This document shows positions 42,861 through 51,700 of a stretch of 64,000 bases of DNA, in pieces. The number at the start of each line of letters is the position of its first letter. Position 1 is the stretch's first letter. Origin of the DNA: Pontibacter ummariensis (GTDB lineage: Bacteria; Bacteroidota; Bacteroidia; Cytophagales; Hymenobacteraceae); contig NZ_FZOQ01000007.1 of the NCBI RefSeq assembly GCF_900188175.1, positions 1 to 64,000 on the forward strand, read 5' to 3'. Made by a program: the position numbers and the translations under genes. Below the pieces are notes generated by a model, which searched no databases, was not told the DNA's origin, and saw nothing but the letters and a program-made list of their open reading frames with translations.

Positions 42861-44102
42861 CTACTCTTCCCTTCTGATGATCCTTTGCCGGGTTACTTTC
42901 GCCTGACCGGTATCCTCCTCCTCACCCATGCCATGCCGGTGAATGCGCGCCTCTCCGGCATCCAATGGCTTTGCCTGGATCACGTCCTTTATCCAAAGCT
43001 CCCGCACCAGTACCATGATCACGGCCAGCAACGGAGCCGCCAATAAAAGGCCCAGCGTTCCCTGCACTATGCCCAGCAGTACCTGGAAAAAGAGCAGCAA
43101 GGCAGGAGGCAACTCCACCGCCCGTTTCATGATGATTGGTATTAGCCAAAAGCTCTCTATCAATTGAATGCCAAAGAACACGACGGCTACAATCAGGGCC
43201 GTCTGGGTACCCTGTGTAAGTCCGACCAATACAGCAGGAATACCTGCCAGCCAGGGGCCGATATTCGGAATAAACTCAAAGAAGAAAGCCAGCACAGCAA
43301 GTGCATAGGCCATAGGTAAACCTATAATCTTATAGGCAATCGCCATTGTTACCCCTACGATGGTCATAGAGATGAGCATCGCCACCAACCAGGCCTTTAG
43401 TATGGTATACAGTTTATTCAGCACCTCCATCACACGGTCCTGGTTCCGTACCGGGAAGAGGCTGGCGAAACCTTCGGTGTAAAGCTTAGGACTGGCGGCG
43501 AAAAACAGCGCTGTCACAATTACTATCAACAGGTCGATCAGGATACTGAAGACAGAAGAAACAAAGCCTGTTACTTTCGAAAATATGGAGCTTTGCCCGG
43601 AGAAGATAGAGAAACTGTCACCAGAGGTTCCCTGTCCCGAAGCTGCCTGGCCAGATGCCCCCTGCCCCGATGCTCCTTGGCCAGTGGCCTCCTGCGCGGT
43701 AGACATCAGGTTTGAAACAGACAGGTCGTTGGGAACCTTCTGGAGTAGCTGACTCCCCCAGCCATATTGGTTTAGCCAGTCCTGCACCTTGTTCAAGGAT
43801 TGGGGAATGGTATTTCCTAACTGCCTGAACTGATCTGCCACCGTGGGGGCAATCAACCAAAAGGCGCCAATGATCACCCCAAAGAACACTATCACCGACA
43901 GAAAAAGGCTAAGGCCCCGGTTCATGCCCGTTTTTTCCACCACCCAGTTGGTCATGCCGCAGAACAAAACGGCCAGCAGAATACCGGCAAATACCAACAG
44001 CAGGAAGTACAGGTGCTTCCCTGTTAAGTAAAAGCCTGCCGCTATTAACAACAAAACAAATGCGGCAATGGCCACGCGCTTTGCGAAGAGGTATACGTTC
44101 AT
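42861..44102 (-). CDS. AI-2E-family permease, paralogue 1
   Basis: 413 residues of the AI-2E/PerM (TqsA-like) family, with about eight membrane helices: N-terminal helix pair, the long conserved region with GAFWLIAPTVADQFRQL, NKVQDWLNQYGWGSQLL, and a C-terminal FFEFIPNIGPWLAGIPAVLVGL that carries the family motif PNIGP. A short Gly/Ser/Gln repeat (ATGQGASGQ...) sits before the fourth helix and is absent from the paralogues. The family exports or moves varied solutes; AI-2 itself is one case. Very similar to paralogue 2, from which it is separated by 50 bases. Confidence 0.9.
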   Translation of the reverse strand: MNVYLFAKRVAIAAFVLLLIAAGFYLTGKHLYFLLLVFAGILLAVLFCGMTNWVVEKTGMNRGLSLFLSVIVFFGVIIGAFWLIAPTVADQFRQLGNTIPQSLNKVQDWLNQYGWGSQLLQKVPNDLSVSNLMSTAQEATGQGASGQGASGQAASGQGTSGDSFSIFSGQSSIFSKVTGFVSSVFSILIDLLIVIVTALFFAASPKLYTEGFASLFPVRNQDRVMEVLNKLYTILKAWLVAMLISMTIVGVTMAIAYKIIGLPMAYALAVLAFFFEFIPNIGPWLAGIPAVLVGLTQGTQTALIVAVVFFGIQLIESFWLIPIIMKRAVELPPALLLFFQVLLGIVQGTLGLLLAAPLLAVIMVLVRELWIKDVIQAKPLDAGEARIHRHGMGEEEDTGQAKVTRQRIIRREE

Positions 44103-44152
44103 CATAGTCTTATTCTTTTGTTCCTAGGTTATACTTGTCATGCCTTAACTTG

Positions 44153-45238
44153 TTACCCTAAAGGCACTGGCTCCCTTGCCTTAGCCTGCTTCGCATGGAT
44201 AACGTCCCTGACCCAAAGCTCCCGGGTCACCACCAGGAGCACGGCCAGCAGCGGAGCGGCCAAAAGCACCCCTAGCGCCCCCTGCATCACTCCTAACAGT
44301 ACCTGGAAGAACAAGAGCAGTGCCGGGGGTATCTTGATTGCTCTTTTTAGAACAAGAGGCAGGATCACAAGGCCTTCCACGACCTGAATCAAGGCAAACA
44401 CAGCTCCCACAGTCACAGCTGTCTGTGGGCTTACCGTAAGTCCGATCAACACGGCAGGCACCGCTGCGATTAAAGGGCCAATGTTTGGAATAAACTGAAG
44501 CATGAAAGCGAGCAAAGCCAGCGCATAGGCTAGTGGCAGACCGATAATTTGGTAGGCAACGGCAGTGGATACGCCAACAAGCGCCATGATGATCAACATC
44601 GACCACAACCACTTTTTCATCGCGAGGTACAGCTTGTCGAGCACCTCTAACACCCTGTCCTGGTTCCGGACCGGAAAGAGACTGGCAAAGCCGTGCGTGT
44701 AAAGTTTAGGGTTGGCTGCAAAGTACAGCGCTGTGACCGTTACGATAAGGAGATCAAACAGGACCCCAAAGAGAGACGATAAGAAGTTAATCACCTTGGT
44801 CACGAAGGTCTCCTGCCCTGCTGAGGCTCCTTGGTCGGGTATGAGGTTGGACACGGACACATTCTCGGGCACTTTCTGGAGCAATTGGCTTCCCCAGCCA
44901 TACTGGTTTAACCACTCCTGTACCTTGTTTAGCGACTGTGGGACAGAAGCGCTTAACTGCCTGAACTGATCCGACACTGTGGGGGCAATTAGCCAGAAGG
45001 CACCGGTGATTGCCCCAAAGAACAGGATGAAGGCCAGGAAAAGGCTCAGGCCCCGGTTCAGGTGGGTTTTATGCACGATCCAGTTTGTGATGCCGCAGAG
45101 CAGAATAGCCAGCAGGGCGCCGGAGAACACCAGCAGCACAAAGTAAAAGTACTTCCCTATTAAGAAGAAGCCCACCGTTAGCAGCAACAAAACAAAGGTG
45201 GCAATCGCCGCTCGTTTTGCATAGAGGTATACGTTCAT
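44153..45238 (-). CDS. AI-2E-family permease, paralogue 2
   Basis: 361 residues from ATG 45238. It matches paralogue 1 closely: MNVYLYAKRAA start, GAFWLIAPTVSDQFRQL, NKVQEWLNQYGWGSQLLQKVP, and FIPNIGPLIAAVPAVLIGL. It lacks the Gly/Ser/Gln repeat. The high similarity and head-to-tail placement indicate recent tandem duplication. Multi-pass membrane protein of unknown substrate. Confidence 0.9.
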   Translation of the reverse strand: MNVYLYAKRAAIATFVLLLLTVGFFLIGKYFYFVLLVFSGALLAILLCGITNWIVHKTHLNRGLSLFLAFILFFGAITGAFWLIAPTVSDQFRQLSASVPQSLNKVQEWLNQYGWGSQLLQKVPENVSVSNLIPDQGASAGQETFVTKVINFLSSLFGVLFDLLIVTVTALYFAANPKLYTHGFASLFPVRNQDRVLEVLDKLYLAMKKWLWSMLIIMALVGVSTAVAYQIIGLPLAYALALLAFMLQFIPNIGPLIAAVPAVLIGLTVSPQTAVTVGAVFALIQVVEGLVILPLVLKRAIKIPPALLLFFQVLLGVMQGALGVLLAAPLLAVLLVVTRELWVRDVIHAKQAKAREPVPLG

Positions 45239-45314
45239 CGTCGTCCTTCCCTTTTTATTCACAGGTTATACTGGTCATGCCCTCACTTGTTCCCCGAGGC
45301 TGTCAGCGCCTACG

Positions 45315-46403
45315 CTACACGCCTTTTGTTTTCCCTACAGGCTTGTGGCTAGCCCTCTCCTCCGCTGCATCCAGGGGCTCTTTTTCCAGCACGTCCTGCA
45401 CGTACAGTTCCTCTACCAGCACCAGAATCACCGCCAGTATGGGGGCAGCCAAAAGCAGCCCCAGGGCTCCGGCTAAAGTGCCTAGCAGTACCTGAAAGAA
45501 AAGCAGCAGTGCCGGGGGCAAGTCTACCGTTTTCTGAAAAATGATCGGGGTTATCCAGTAGGTTTCGATAAGCTGCACACCGCCATACACCAGTACGGTA
45601 TAAAGGGCCATCTGGGGTCCCACCGTCAGGCCGATCAGTACCGCGGGCACTCCCGCCAGCCAGGGGCCGATGTTCGGGATAAAGGCGAGCAGAAACGCGA
45701 TAACGGCCAGGGCAAAGGGCACCGGAAGGCCAATCAGGCTGTAGCCAATGGCCGTACTTACCCCGACAATAGTCATGGCCGACAACATGCCTACCAGCCA
45801 CATTTTCAGGGCCTCGTAGCATTTGTTCAGCACCTCCATCACGCGGGTACGGTTGCGTACGGGGAAGAGCCGCACCACGCCCTTCGTGTAAAGCTTGGGC
45901 TCTGAAGCGAAGAACAGCGCTGTGACGATAATGACCACCAGGTCGGCCAGCACATCCAGCGTAGAGGAGAAAATGCCTATAAACCTGCTGAGGGTGGCCT
46001 TTTGTGCAGGCATCAGCCCATTCACACTAACCGGGATCTCCGCAACCAGTTTTTTTGCCCAGGCGTACTGCCCCAACCGCTCCTTCAGATAGCCCAGCCC
46101 CTCTGGCACAGCCGCACCCAACTCGTCGAACTGGCTGCTCACCCGGGGCGCCACCAACCAGAACAGCCCACCCAGCACCCCGAACACAAGAAAAGCGCTG
46201 ATCAGAAGACCGAGCCCGCGGCTCACATGCAGCCTGGCCTGAAGCCAGTTGGTGATACCGCAAAACAAAGCTGCCAGCAGAATACCGGCGAACACAAGCA
46301 GGAAGAAGTGGGCATGCCTGGCCAGCAGGTAAAAGGCGGCCAGCACCAGCAAAGTAATAGCGGCGGTTAGGGCCACCCGCTTTGCGTAGGTAAAGACGTT
46401 CAT
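45315..46403 (-). CDS. AI-2E-family permease, paralogue 3
   Basis: 362 residues, starting MNVFTYAKRVAL. Same architecture with FIPNIGPWLAGVPAVLIGL, but more divergent from paralogues 1 and 2 (for example SQFDELGAAVPEGLGYLKERLGQYAW where they have SQLL-type sequence). It is the first gene of the minus-strand triplet, with 76 bases to paralogue 2. Membrane protein, substrate unknown. Confidence 0.9.
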   Translation of the reverse strand: MNVFTYAKRVALTAAITLLVLAAFYLLARHAHFFLLVFAGILLAALFCGITNWLQARLHVSRGLGLLISAFLVFGVLGGLFWLVAPRVSSQFDELGAAVPEGLGYLKERLGQYAWAKKLVAEIPVSVNGLMPAQKATLSRFIGIFSSTLDVLADLVVIIVTALFFASEPKLYTKGVVRLFPVRNRTRVMEVLNKCYEALKMWLVGMLSAMTIVGVSTAIGYSLIGLPVPFALAVIAFLLAFIPNIGPWLAGVPAVLIGLTVGPQMALYTVLVYGGVQLIETYWITPIIFQKTVDLPPALLLFFQVLLGTLAGALGLLLAAPILAVILVLVEELYVQDVLEKEPLDAAEERASHKPVGKTKGV

Positions 46404-46560
46404 AAAGGATTATTTCATATTTCTGCTGCTCCTATTGATGCGGCCCTTGTGTTTACTTTGAAAAAGGAATACGCGTTACGCAGGGGGTTTGGCAGCCTTT
46501 GGGGGAGGTAGAAATAACCACAACAGGTATCGAAGGAGTAATATTTTAAAAACGCTTTAC

Positions 46561-46591
46561 TTGAATTTAAGGCGATAAAAACTTACTTTCG
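46561..46591 (+). promoter_or_regulatory. Promoter of sucC
   Basis: TTG at 46561-46563 and TACTTTCG at 46584-46591, 20 bases apart. The -7 element has one mismatch to TAnnTTTG. It is 22 bases upstream of the sucC ATG. Confidence 0.6.
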
Positions 46592-46613
46592 TGCGTCCAT
46601 AAAAACTGAACGC

Positions 46614-47810
46614 ATGAATATACACGAATATCAGGCTAAAGAAATTTTAAAGAGCTACGGCGTACGTATCCAGGAGGGTATCGTGGCTGAGACGCCAGAC
46701 CAGGCAGTAAAAGCTGCCATGAAACTGACCGAAGAAACCGGTACAGGCTGGCATGTGATCAAGGCCCAAATACATGCTGGTGGCCGTGGAAAAGGTGGCG
46801 GCGTGAAGCTTGCCAAAAGCCTGGACCAGGTAAAAGAGCTTGCCGACCAGATTCTGGGCATGACCTTGGTAACGCACCAGACAGGACCAGAAGGTAAGCT
46901 GGTACAGAAAGTGCTTGTTGCACAGGACGTGTACTACCCTGGCGACTCCGAGCCAAAAGAGTACTACCTGAGCATCCTGCTGGACCGCGCCAAAGGCATG
47001 AACGTGATCATGGCCTCTACAGAAGGTGGTATGGACATTGAGGAAGTAGCTGAGAAAACTCCTGAGAAGATCATCAAAGAGTGGATCGACCCGGCTGTAG
47101 GCCTGCAAGGCTTCCAGGCGCGTAAGATCGCTTTTGCTTTCGGCCTGCAGGGCGAAGCTTTCAAGGAGATGGTGAAGTTCGTAACCAACCTGTACAAAGC
47201 ATATGTGGAGACAGACTCTTCTATGTTTGAGATCAACCCGGTGTTGAAGACCTCAGACAACAAGATCCTGGCTGTTGACGCGAAAGTAAACCTGGACGAC
47301 AACGCCCTGTACCGCCACAAAGACCTGGCTGCCATGCGCGACCTTTCTGAAGAGGATCCGTTGGAAGTTGAGGCAGGTGAGCATAACCTGAACTACGTGA
47401 AGCTGGACGGTAACGTAGGCTGCATGGTAAACGGTGCCGGTTTGGCGATGGCGACCATGGACATTATCAAGCTTTCTGGCGGTGAGCCTGCTAACTTCCT
47501 GGACGTTGGGGGTGGAGCCAATGCACAGACCGTAGAAGCCGGTTTCCGCATCATCCTGAAAGACCCGAACGTGAAGGCCATCCTGATCAACATCTTTGGT
47601 GGCATCGTTCGTTGCGACCGTGTAGCCAACGGTGTGGTAGAGGCTTACAAAAACATCGGCGACATCAAGGTTCCGATCATTGTGCGTCTGCAGGGTACTA
47701 ACGCTGAAGAAGGTGCCAAGATCATTGACGAGTCCGGCCTGAAAGTTTACTCTGCCGTGGTTCTGAAAGAGGCAGCGGACAAAGTAAAGCAAGTACTTGC
47801 CGAAGCTTAA
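46614..47810 (+). CDS. sucC: Succinate--CoA ligase (ADP-forming) subunit beta
   Basis: TCA-cycle enzyme subunit, 398 residues, cytosolic. The ATP-grasp N-terminus begins [17 protein letters not shown] and has [22 protein letters not shown]; the CoA-ligase domain ends with [35 protein letters not shown] and [11 protein letters not shown], all typical of SucC. The partner sucD is not beside it; Bacteroidota often separate the two. It is transcribed alone with its own promoter and a strong terminator. Confidence 0.98.
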   Translation: MNIHEYQAKEILKSYGVRIQEGIVAETPDQAVKAAMKLTEETGTGWHVIKAQIHAGGRGKGGGVKLAKSLDQVKELADQILGMTLVTHQTGPEGKLVQKVLVAQDVYYPGDSEPKEYYLSILLDRAKGMNVIMASTEGGMDIEEVAEKTPEKIIKEWIDPAVGLQGFQARKIAFAFGLQGEAFKEMVKFVTNLYKAYVETDSSMFEINPVLKTSDNKILAVDAKVNLDDNALYRHKDLAAMRDLSEEDPLEVEAGEHNLNYVKLDGNVGCMVNGAGLAMATMDIIKLSGGEPANFLDVGGGANAQTVEAGFRIILKDPNVKAILINIFGGIVRCDRVANGVVEAYKNIGDIKVPIIVRLQGTNAEEGAKIIDESGLKVYSAVVLKEAADKVKQVLAEA

Positions 47811-47826
47811 TTCCTACAGAAATCAT

Positions 47827-47868
47827 AAAAGACGAAGGCGGCCTGTGGGGCCGCCTTCGTCTTTTTAT
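47827..47868 (+). terminator. Terminator of sucC
   Basis: Perfect 17-bp stem (47827-47843 and 47849-47865) with AAGGCGGCC core and T-run, 17 bases after the stop codon. Confidence 0.9.
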
Positions 47869-47891
47869 AGCTATCCGGAAAACTACGGCTG

Positions 47892-48308
47892 CTACACTAC
47901 TTCCAACTCCACGTCAACGTTCCCACGGGTACCGACCGAGTAAGGGCATATCTGGTGCGCCTCGTCTACCATCTGCTTCGCTTTCTCCTTATCTACCCCC
48001 TTCACGCTTACCGCAAGCTTCACGCTCAGGGCAAAGCTATCGTCCTCTTTCTTATTCAGGTCCACATGTGCGGTGACAGTAGAGTCTGGATTGAGACGCT
48101 CCCCATGCCTTCCTGCCACCACCAGCAGGGCACTTTGAAAGCAGGCGGCATACCCCGCTGCAAAGAGTTGCTCGGGATTGGTGCTCCCCCCCTGCCCGCC
48201 TAAGCCCTCTGGCAAGGACAACTTCATGTCAATGATCCCGTCATCGGATTTTACCTGGCCCCTTCGGCCTCCTGTGGCAGTTACCACCGCCGTGTACAGT
48301 TTCTCCAT
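47892..48308 (-). CDS. ohr: Organic hydroperoxide resistance protein (Ohr type)
   Basis: 138-residue thiol peroxidase of the OsmC/Ohr family, which reduces organic hydroperoxides and needs lipoyl thiols. The peroxidatic C56 is in GYAACFQSAL and the resolving C121 in HQICPYSV; arginines R15/R16 sit near the active site, as in Ohr rather than OsmC. It starts at ATG 48308. A 21-base palindrome lies 28 bases upstream and may be the binding site of an OhrR/MarR-type repressor, although no repressor gene is adjacent. Monocistronic. Confidence 0.94.
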   Translation of the reverse strand: MEKLYTAVVTATGGRRGQVKSDDGIIDMKLSLPEGLGGQGGSTNPEQLFAAGYAACFQSALLVVAGRHGERLNPDSTVTAHVDLNKKEDDSFALSVKLAVSVKGVDKEKAKQMVDEAHQICPYSVGTRGNVDVELEVV

Positions 48309-48335
48309 AGTTTCAGTTATTTATGATTGCCTTCC

Positions 48336-48356
48336 TTTAGAGGTTTAACCTCTAAA
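48336..48356. promoter_or_regulatory. Perfect palindrome upstream of ohr
   Basis: Arms TTTAGAGGTT (48336-48345) and AACCTCTAAA (48347-48356) around a single T. It is 28 bases from the ohr ATG. Such a site suits a MarR/OhrR-like dimer. It also lies about 100 bases from the tRNA-Arg gene. Confidence 0.55.
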
Positions 48357-48444
48357 ACTGACGTATTGTTTTTAAAACGGACAGGAAGCTGGAAACAGCA
48401 GCAAATATTTTGCATCAGCTATTTCCTTTTCTCAGCATAGTTCC

Positions 48445-48452
48445 TATTTTTG
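48445..48452 (+). promoter_or_regulatory. Promoter -7 element of tRNA-Arg
   Basis: TATTTTTG is an exact TAnnTTTG match, ending 10 bases before the tRNA. Confidence 0.6.
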
Positions 48453-48462
48453 CACTCGTACT

Positions 48463-48536
48463 GCACCCGTAGTTCAACTGGATAGAATATCGGATTTCGG
48501 CTCCGAGGGTTAGGGGTTCGAATCCTCTCGGGTGCA
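48463..48536 (+). tRNA. tRNA-Arg (anticodon TCG)
   Basis: A 74-base cloverleaf: acceptor GCACCCG pairs with CGGGTGC, then A73. D-arm GTTCAACTGGATAGAAT, anticodon stem-loop TCGGA-TTTCGGC-TCCGA with TCG at 48497-48499, T-arm with GGTTCGAAT. CCA not encoded. TCG reads CGA and, with wobble, other CGN codons. Confidence 0.95.
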
Positions 48537-48547
48537 CAACAAAGTAC

Positions 48548-48587
48548 AAAAGCCTTGTAAACTAATGTTTGCAAGGCTTTTCTTTTT
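48548..48587 (+). terminator. Terminator of tRNA-Arg
   Basis: Arms AAAAGCCTTG (48548-48557) and CAAGGCTTTT (48572-48581), followed by CTTTTTT. Confidence 0.88.
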
Positions 48588-48833
48588 TAAAGCCCTGCAC
48601 GTAAAACAAAATGCTGGTACAAGTTTTATGTAGCACTGTACCACCCCTTACAGGCTATAACTACGGCCAAAAAAGCCATAAAAGGCAGACGGAGACAAAC
48701 CTCTAAAAAGACTGTGGGAGCCAAAACCCTCAAATTAAATTTAACCCATTGATCGCCTCTACGTTAAAGCTTCTGTCTTGGGAGACGTGAACTAATACCC
48801 TGTTAAATTGCCTTATATAAGGCATGCATTTAA

Positions 48834-48841
48834 TAGTTTTG
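48834..48841 (+). promoter_or_regulatory. Promoter -7 element of the 142-residue gene, with palindrome
   Basis: TAGTTTTG is an exact TAnnTTTG match 24 bases before the ATG at 48865. A perfect 14-bp palindrome, GCCTTATATAAGGC, is at 48810-48823 and overlaps the -33 zone, so it could be an operator. The rest of the gap from the tRNA-Arg terminator shows nothing else. Confidence 0.45.
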
Positions 48842-48864
48842 CATGATACTCAATACGCCTATAC

Positions 48865-49293
48865 ATGATCTTATTTGAAAACGGCCTCCTGAAGTTAGAC
48901 TACAACCCTGCTACCGACATTTTAGAAGTGGCCTACCCTGACCTGCACGACTACCTGCTCTCGGAGATCAAACACAGTATTAATATCCTGATTGACACGA
49001 TCAAGCACTACGACGTTAAGAAAGTGCTACTCGACTCAACCAGAACCGTTATCTCTGTAAGTGACGAAGAAAGCCGGGAGATAGCAGTGTACTTAGCCAC
49101 CGGACTCATGGGGACACGCGTGCAGAAAGTGGCGCGGGTACAGTCTTCCAGCACAACGGTGGAGATCACAGCACAGGGAAACATGAGGCACATAAAGGAA
49201 TCACAACTGCTCTCTTACGACCTCCAGAACTTTAACAGCAAAGCAGAGGCTGAAACGTGGCTGAAGGACAAAAGCACGGTAGAAGCAGTATAG
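48865..49293 (+). CDS. Conserved small protein, STAS/SpoIIAA-like fold suspected
   Basis: 142-residue soluble protein. It has alternating strands and helices (ILEVAYPDLHDYLLSEI, KKVLLDSTRTVISVSDEES, IAVYLATGLM) and ends SKAEAETWL, a pattern reminiscent of SpoIIAA-like proteins that end with an aromatic near the tail. This is a weak family guess; no active residues can be shown. Such proteins are common in Hymenobacteraceae as hypotheticals. A promoter element and a palindrome precede it. Convergent with a pseudogene. Confidence 0.7.
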   Translation: MILFENGLLKLDYNPATDILEVAYPDLHDYLLSEIKHSINILIDTIKHYDVKKVLLDSTRTVISVSDEESREIAVYLATGLMGTRVQKVARVQSSSTTVEITAQGNMRHIKESQLLSYDLQNFNSKAEAETWLKDKSTVEAV

Positions 49294-49308
49294 AAAAGCA
49301 CTAGCTAG

Positions 49309-49342
49309 AAAAGCCCTGTTTTCTTCAGAAAGCGGGGCTTTT
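49309..49342. terminator. Bidirectional terminator
   Basis: Arms AAAAGCCC (49309-49316) and GGGCTTTT (49335-49342), between the small gene and the pseudogene. Confidence 0.75.
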
Positions 49343-49356
49343 CTGTTTTAACACCC

Positions 49357-50015
49357 TCACAGCAGTGCCTGGAGACCGTATTGAAATTTCGCTTCTGTTT
49401 GCGGGTGAAAAGCATCACCAGCGCGTCCTCGGAACTCAACTTCCTCTGCTGTATCGCCAGCCCCAGTAAGGCACTCATAATGCTCTTAGTCACGGAGTGC
49501 CCATTGTAAGCGCTGTATTTGGTTGCCCCTTCCAAGTACTTATCCACCACTAACTTATCGCCCTTGATCACCTGCAGCCCCTGCCCCTCTTCCAGTCCTG
49601 TAAGTTTCGAAAATAATGATCGAAGTGGTTAGCAGCATAGCCTACGTTATCGGAGAAGGCTATTTCCCAGTTATAGGGCTTGTAGTCCCTGCAGAAGACT
49701 GTGACTGGCTGAAGGGGGATTTGACTTAGGTTGAGGGGGTGCCACCCTAAAACATAGTTTAGGCCATTAAGACCGACCAGCAGAGCGCCCGTTGCTCCTA
49801 AGCCTATCCACATTTTGCCTGCGATTCTTTTTCCAGAGCATTATAGCCAGGAGCACCACTAGCAACAGCAAGGCCACACATACGCGATCAGGTTGAGGTA
49901 GGGCGCATAGAAGAGCTCCCTTTTCACCCTGTACCCGAGGTAGAGGAACAGCAGGGTAAGACAGGTAAAGACGAGGAGACGCGAGCCCTAAGCAGGCTGC
50001 CGCAAACAAAAGAAC
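49357..50015 (-). pseudogene. Decayed beta-lactamase/serine-hydrolase gene with frameshifts
   Basis: Pieces of one protein lie in different minus-strand frames. In order they give hydrophobic helices (LLFLYLGYRVKRELFYAPYL and ALLLLVVLLAIMLW), KMWIGLGATGALLVGLN with NYVLGWHPLNLSQIP, then NVGYAANHFDHYFRNL, and after a frame change GLEEGQGLQVIKGDKLVVD with the SxxK box in GHSVTKSIMSALLGLAI. A last shift leads to FHPQTEAKFQYGLQALL and a stop at 49357. At least four frame breaks occur and much of the catalytic domain after SxxK is missing. Serine hydrolases of class C beta-lactamase fold with N-terminal helices fit. Clearly non-functional as read. Confidence 0.75.
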
Positions 50016-50185
50016 GCCTGCCTGCGTTACCTTTTTTTAACGAAACCCGCGGGAAAACTAGTAGCGAGCAGGCGTATCCGGGGTTACAAGAGTACGGTGC
50101 TGTAGGCTTCGGGGAGGGAATTTGGTGCAGGAAAGAAGGCTTACAGATAGTAGCGCCTGTCTGTTTATTCTAAAATTTGATATAT

Positions 50186-51565
50186 ATGGGCCTTACTTTT
50201 AGCAATCTCTTTTTTGTAAAAAAGGACATGTTTCCTGAAGAGAAGCAGTCTGCTCATGAACAGCATCACCAACGGGTTAGCTGGGTTTACTACGCCACCA
50301 TTACATTGGGCCTTTGGCTCATTGCCGGCCCGCCCACCTTTGGCTATAAGGTACCGGCGATGGTCTGGAATGATATTATTGCCGGCTTCCTGCTGATAGG
50401 CTTAAGCTACCTTGCGTTAAAACCTTACAGGCTCTGGGCACAGTGGGGCATTGTTTTTCTGGGTATCTGGCTTTTGGTGGCCCCCATGGTCTTTTGGGCT
50501 AAGGAAGGGGCAGCCCTCCTGAACGACTATTTTATAGGCACCCTGGCTGTAACACTAGCCATTGTAATAGCCAGGCAGCCGGGCATTAAGCTGTACGCCC
50601 CTGCAGGCCCTAATGTGCCAGCTGGCTGGAGTTACAACCCCTCTTCCTGGAACCAGCGGGTACCCGTGGTCTTTTTGGCCTGGCTGGGCTTTTTTGTTGC
50701 CCGCTACATGGGTGCTTTTCAGATGGGTTATATAGACACGGTGTGGGACCCTTTTTTTGGAGAGGGCACTCGTAAAGTACTAACGTCCAAAGTATCCCAC
50801 TCTTTTCCGATATCCGATGCCATGCTAGGGGCTTTCTCTTATGTGATAGATGTGCTGTTTGGTTTAGCAGGAGGTACGCACCGTTGGCGCACGATGCCCT
50901 GGGTGGTGATTATCTTCGGTATTCTGATTGTGCCACTTGGTATCGTCAGCATCACCCTGATCATCCTGCAGCCCGTGTCGGTGGGGTACTGGTGTACTCT
51001 GTGCCTTTGCAGTGCCCTGATCTCCCTGATCATGATCCCTTTTACACTGGATGAGGTGCTGGCCACGGCACAGCTCATGAAGCATGAAAAAGAGGTGAGA
51101 GGAACCTCTTACTGGACAACCTTTTGGTTTGGCGGCACCATGGAAGGCGGCGAGATAGAGGAAAAAAAGCACCCATCCGGCCTGTTGAATCTTACCATTA
51201 AGGAAGGAGGAAAGGATCTTTTATTAAGACCCTGGAATTTGTTCCTGCTCATGGCAGTGGGAATATGGGTGATGTCGGCCCCCGGGGTATTAGGGTACAC
51301 CGGCACCATAGCTGACAGCAACCATATTGTCGGGGCCATTGCCGTTATGTTCGCCATTATTGCCATGTCAGAAGTAGGGCGCCCCCTGCGATACCTCCAC
51401 ATACTCTTCGGGCTTTGGCTCATTGCGGCTCCCTGGATCCTGGGCACAGACAACAATGCGGCCATGTGGAGTAATGTCATCTCCGGCCTTGTGTTAATTC
51501 CGCTGGCTATTCCGAGAGGCAAAGTGGAGGACAGTAGAGGAAGCTTTGATAAGTACATAAAATAA
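50186..51565 (+). CDS. SPW-repeat/VKOR fusion membrane protein
   Basis: 459 residues from the first ATG (50186); 50228 is a possible alternative preceded by AAAGGAC. Both ends hold SPW-repeat-like helix pairs (TLGLWLIAGPPTFGY, LGIWLLVAPMVFW; AVGIWVMSAPGVLGY, LFGLWLIAAPWILG). Between them is a vitamin K epoxide reductase-like domain with a CxxC pair, GYWCTLC. VKOR domains oxidise or reduce quinone and form disulfides with DsbA-like partners; no thioredoxin domain is fused here. All membrane. An A/T-rich TAAAATTTG element ends six bases before the first ATG. Confidence 0.85.
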   Translation: MGLTFSNLFFVKKDMFPEEKQSAHEQHHQRVSWVYYATITLGLWLIAGPPTFGYKVPAMVWNDIIAGFLLIGLSYLALKPYRLWAQWGIVFLGIWLLVAPMVFWAKEGAALLNDYFIGTLAVTLAIVIARQPGIKLYAPAGPNVPAGWSYNPSSWNQRVPVVFLAWLGFFVARYMGAFQMGYIDTVWDPFFGEGTRKVLTSKVSHSFPISDAMLGAFSYVIDVLFGLAGGTHRWRTMPWVVIIFGILIVPLGIVSITLIILQPVSVGYWCTLCLCSALISLIMIPFTLDEVLATAQLMKHEKEVRGTSYWTTFWFGGTMEGGEIEEKKHPSGLLNLTIKEGGKDLLLRPWNLFLLMAVGIWVMSAPGVLGYTGTIADSNHIVGAIAVMFAIIAMSEVGRPLRYLHILFGLWLIAAPWILGTDNNAAMWSNVISGLVLIPLAIPRGKVEDSRGSFDKYIK

Positions 51566-51700
51566 TCCTGTGCCAGAAACAGGAAGGTATCCAAGCCACA
51601 GCGCTTTCCACTTTAGCAAAGCGCCAAAGGTATACTTAAAGCTTTAGCTGCGCATTCATGTAGCATAAACCTAGGAGCTGTACGAGTAGCTGGCTTAAAC

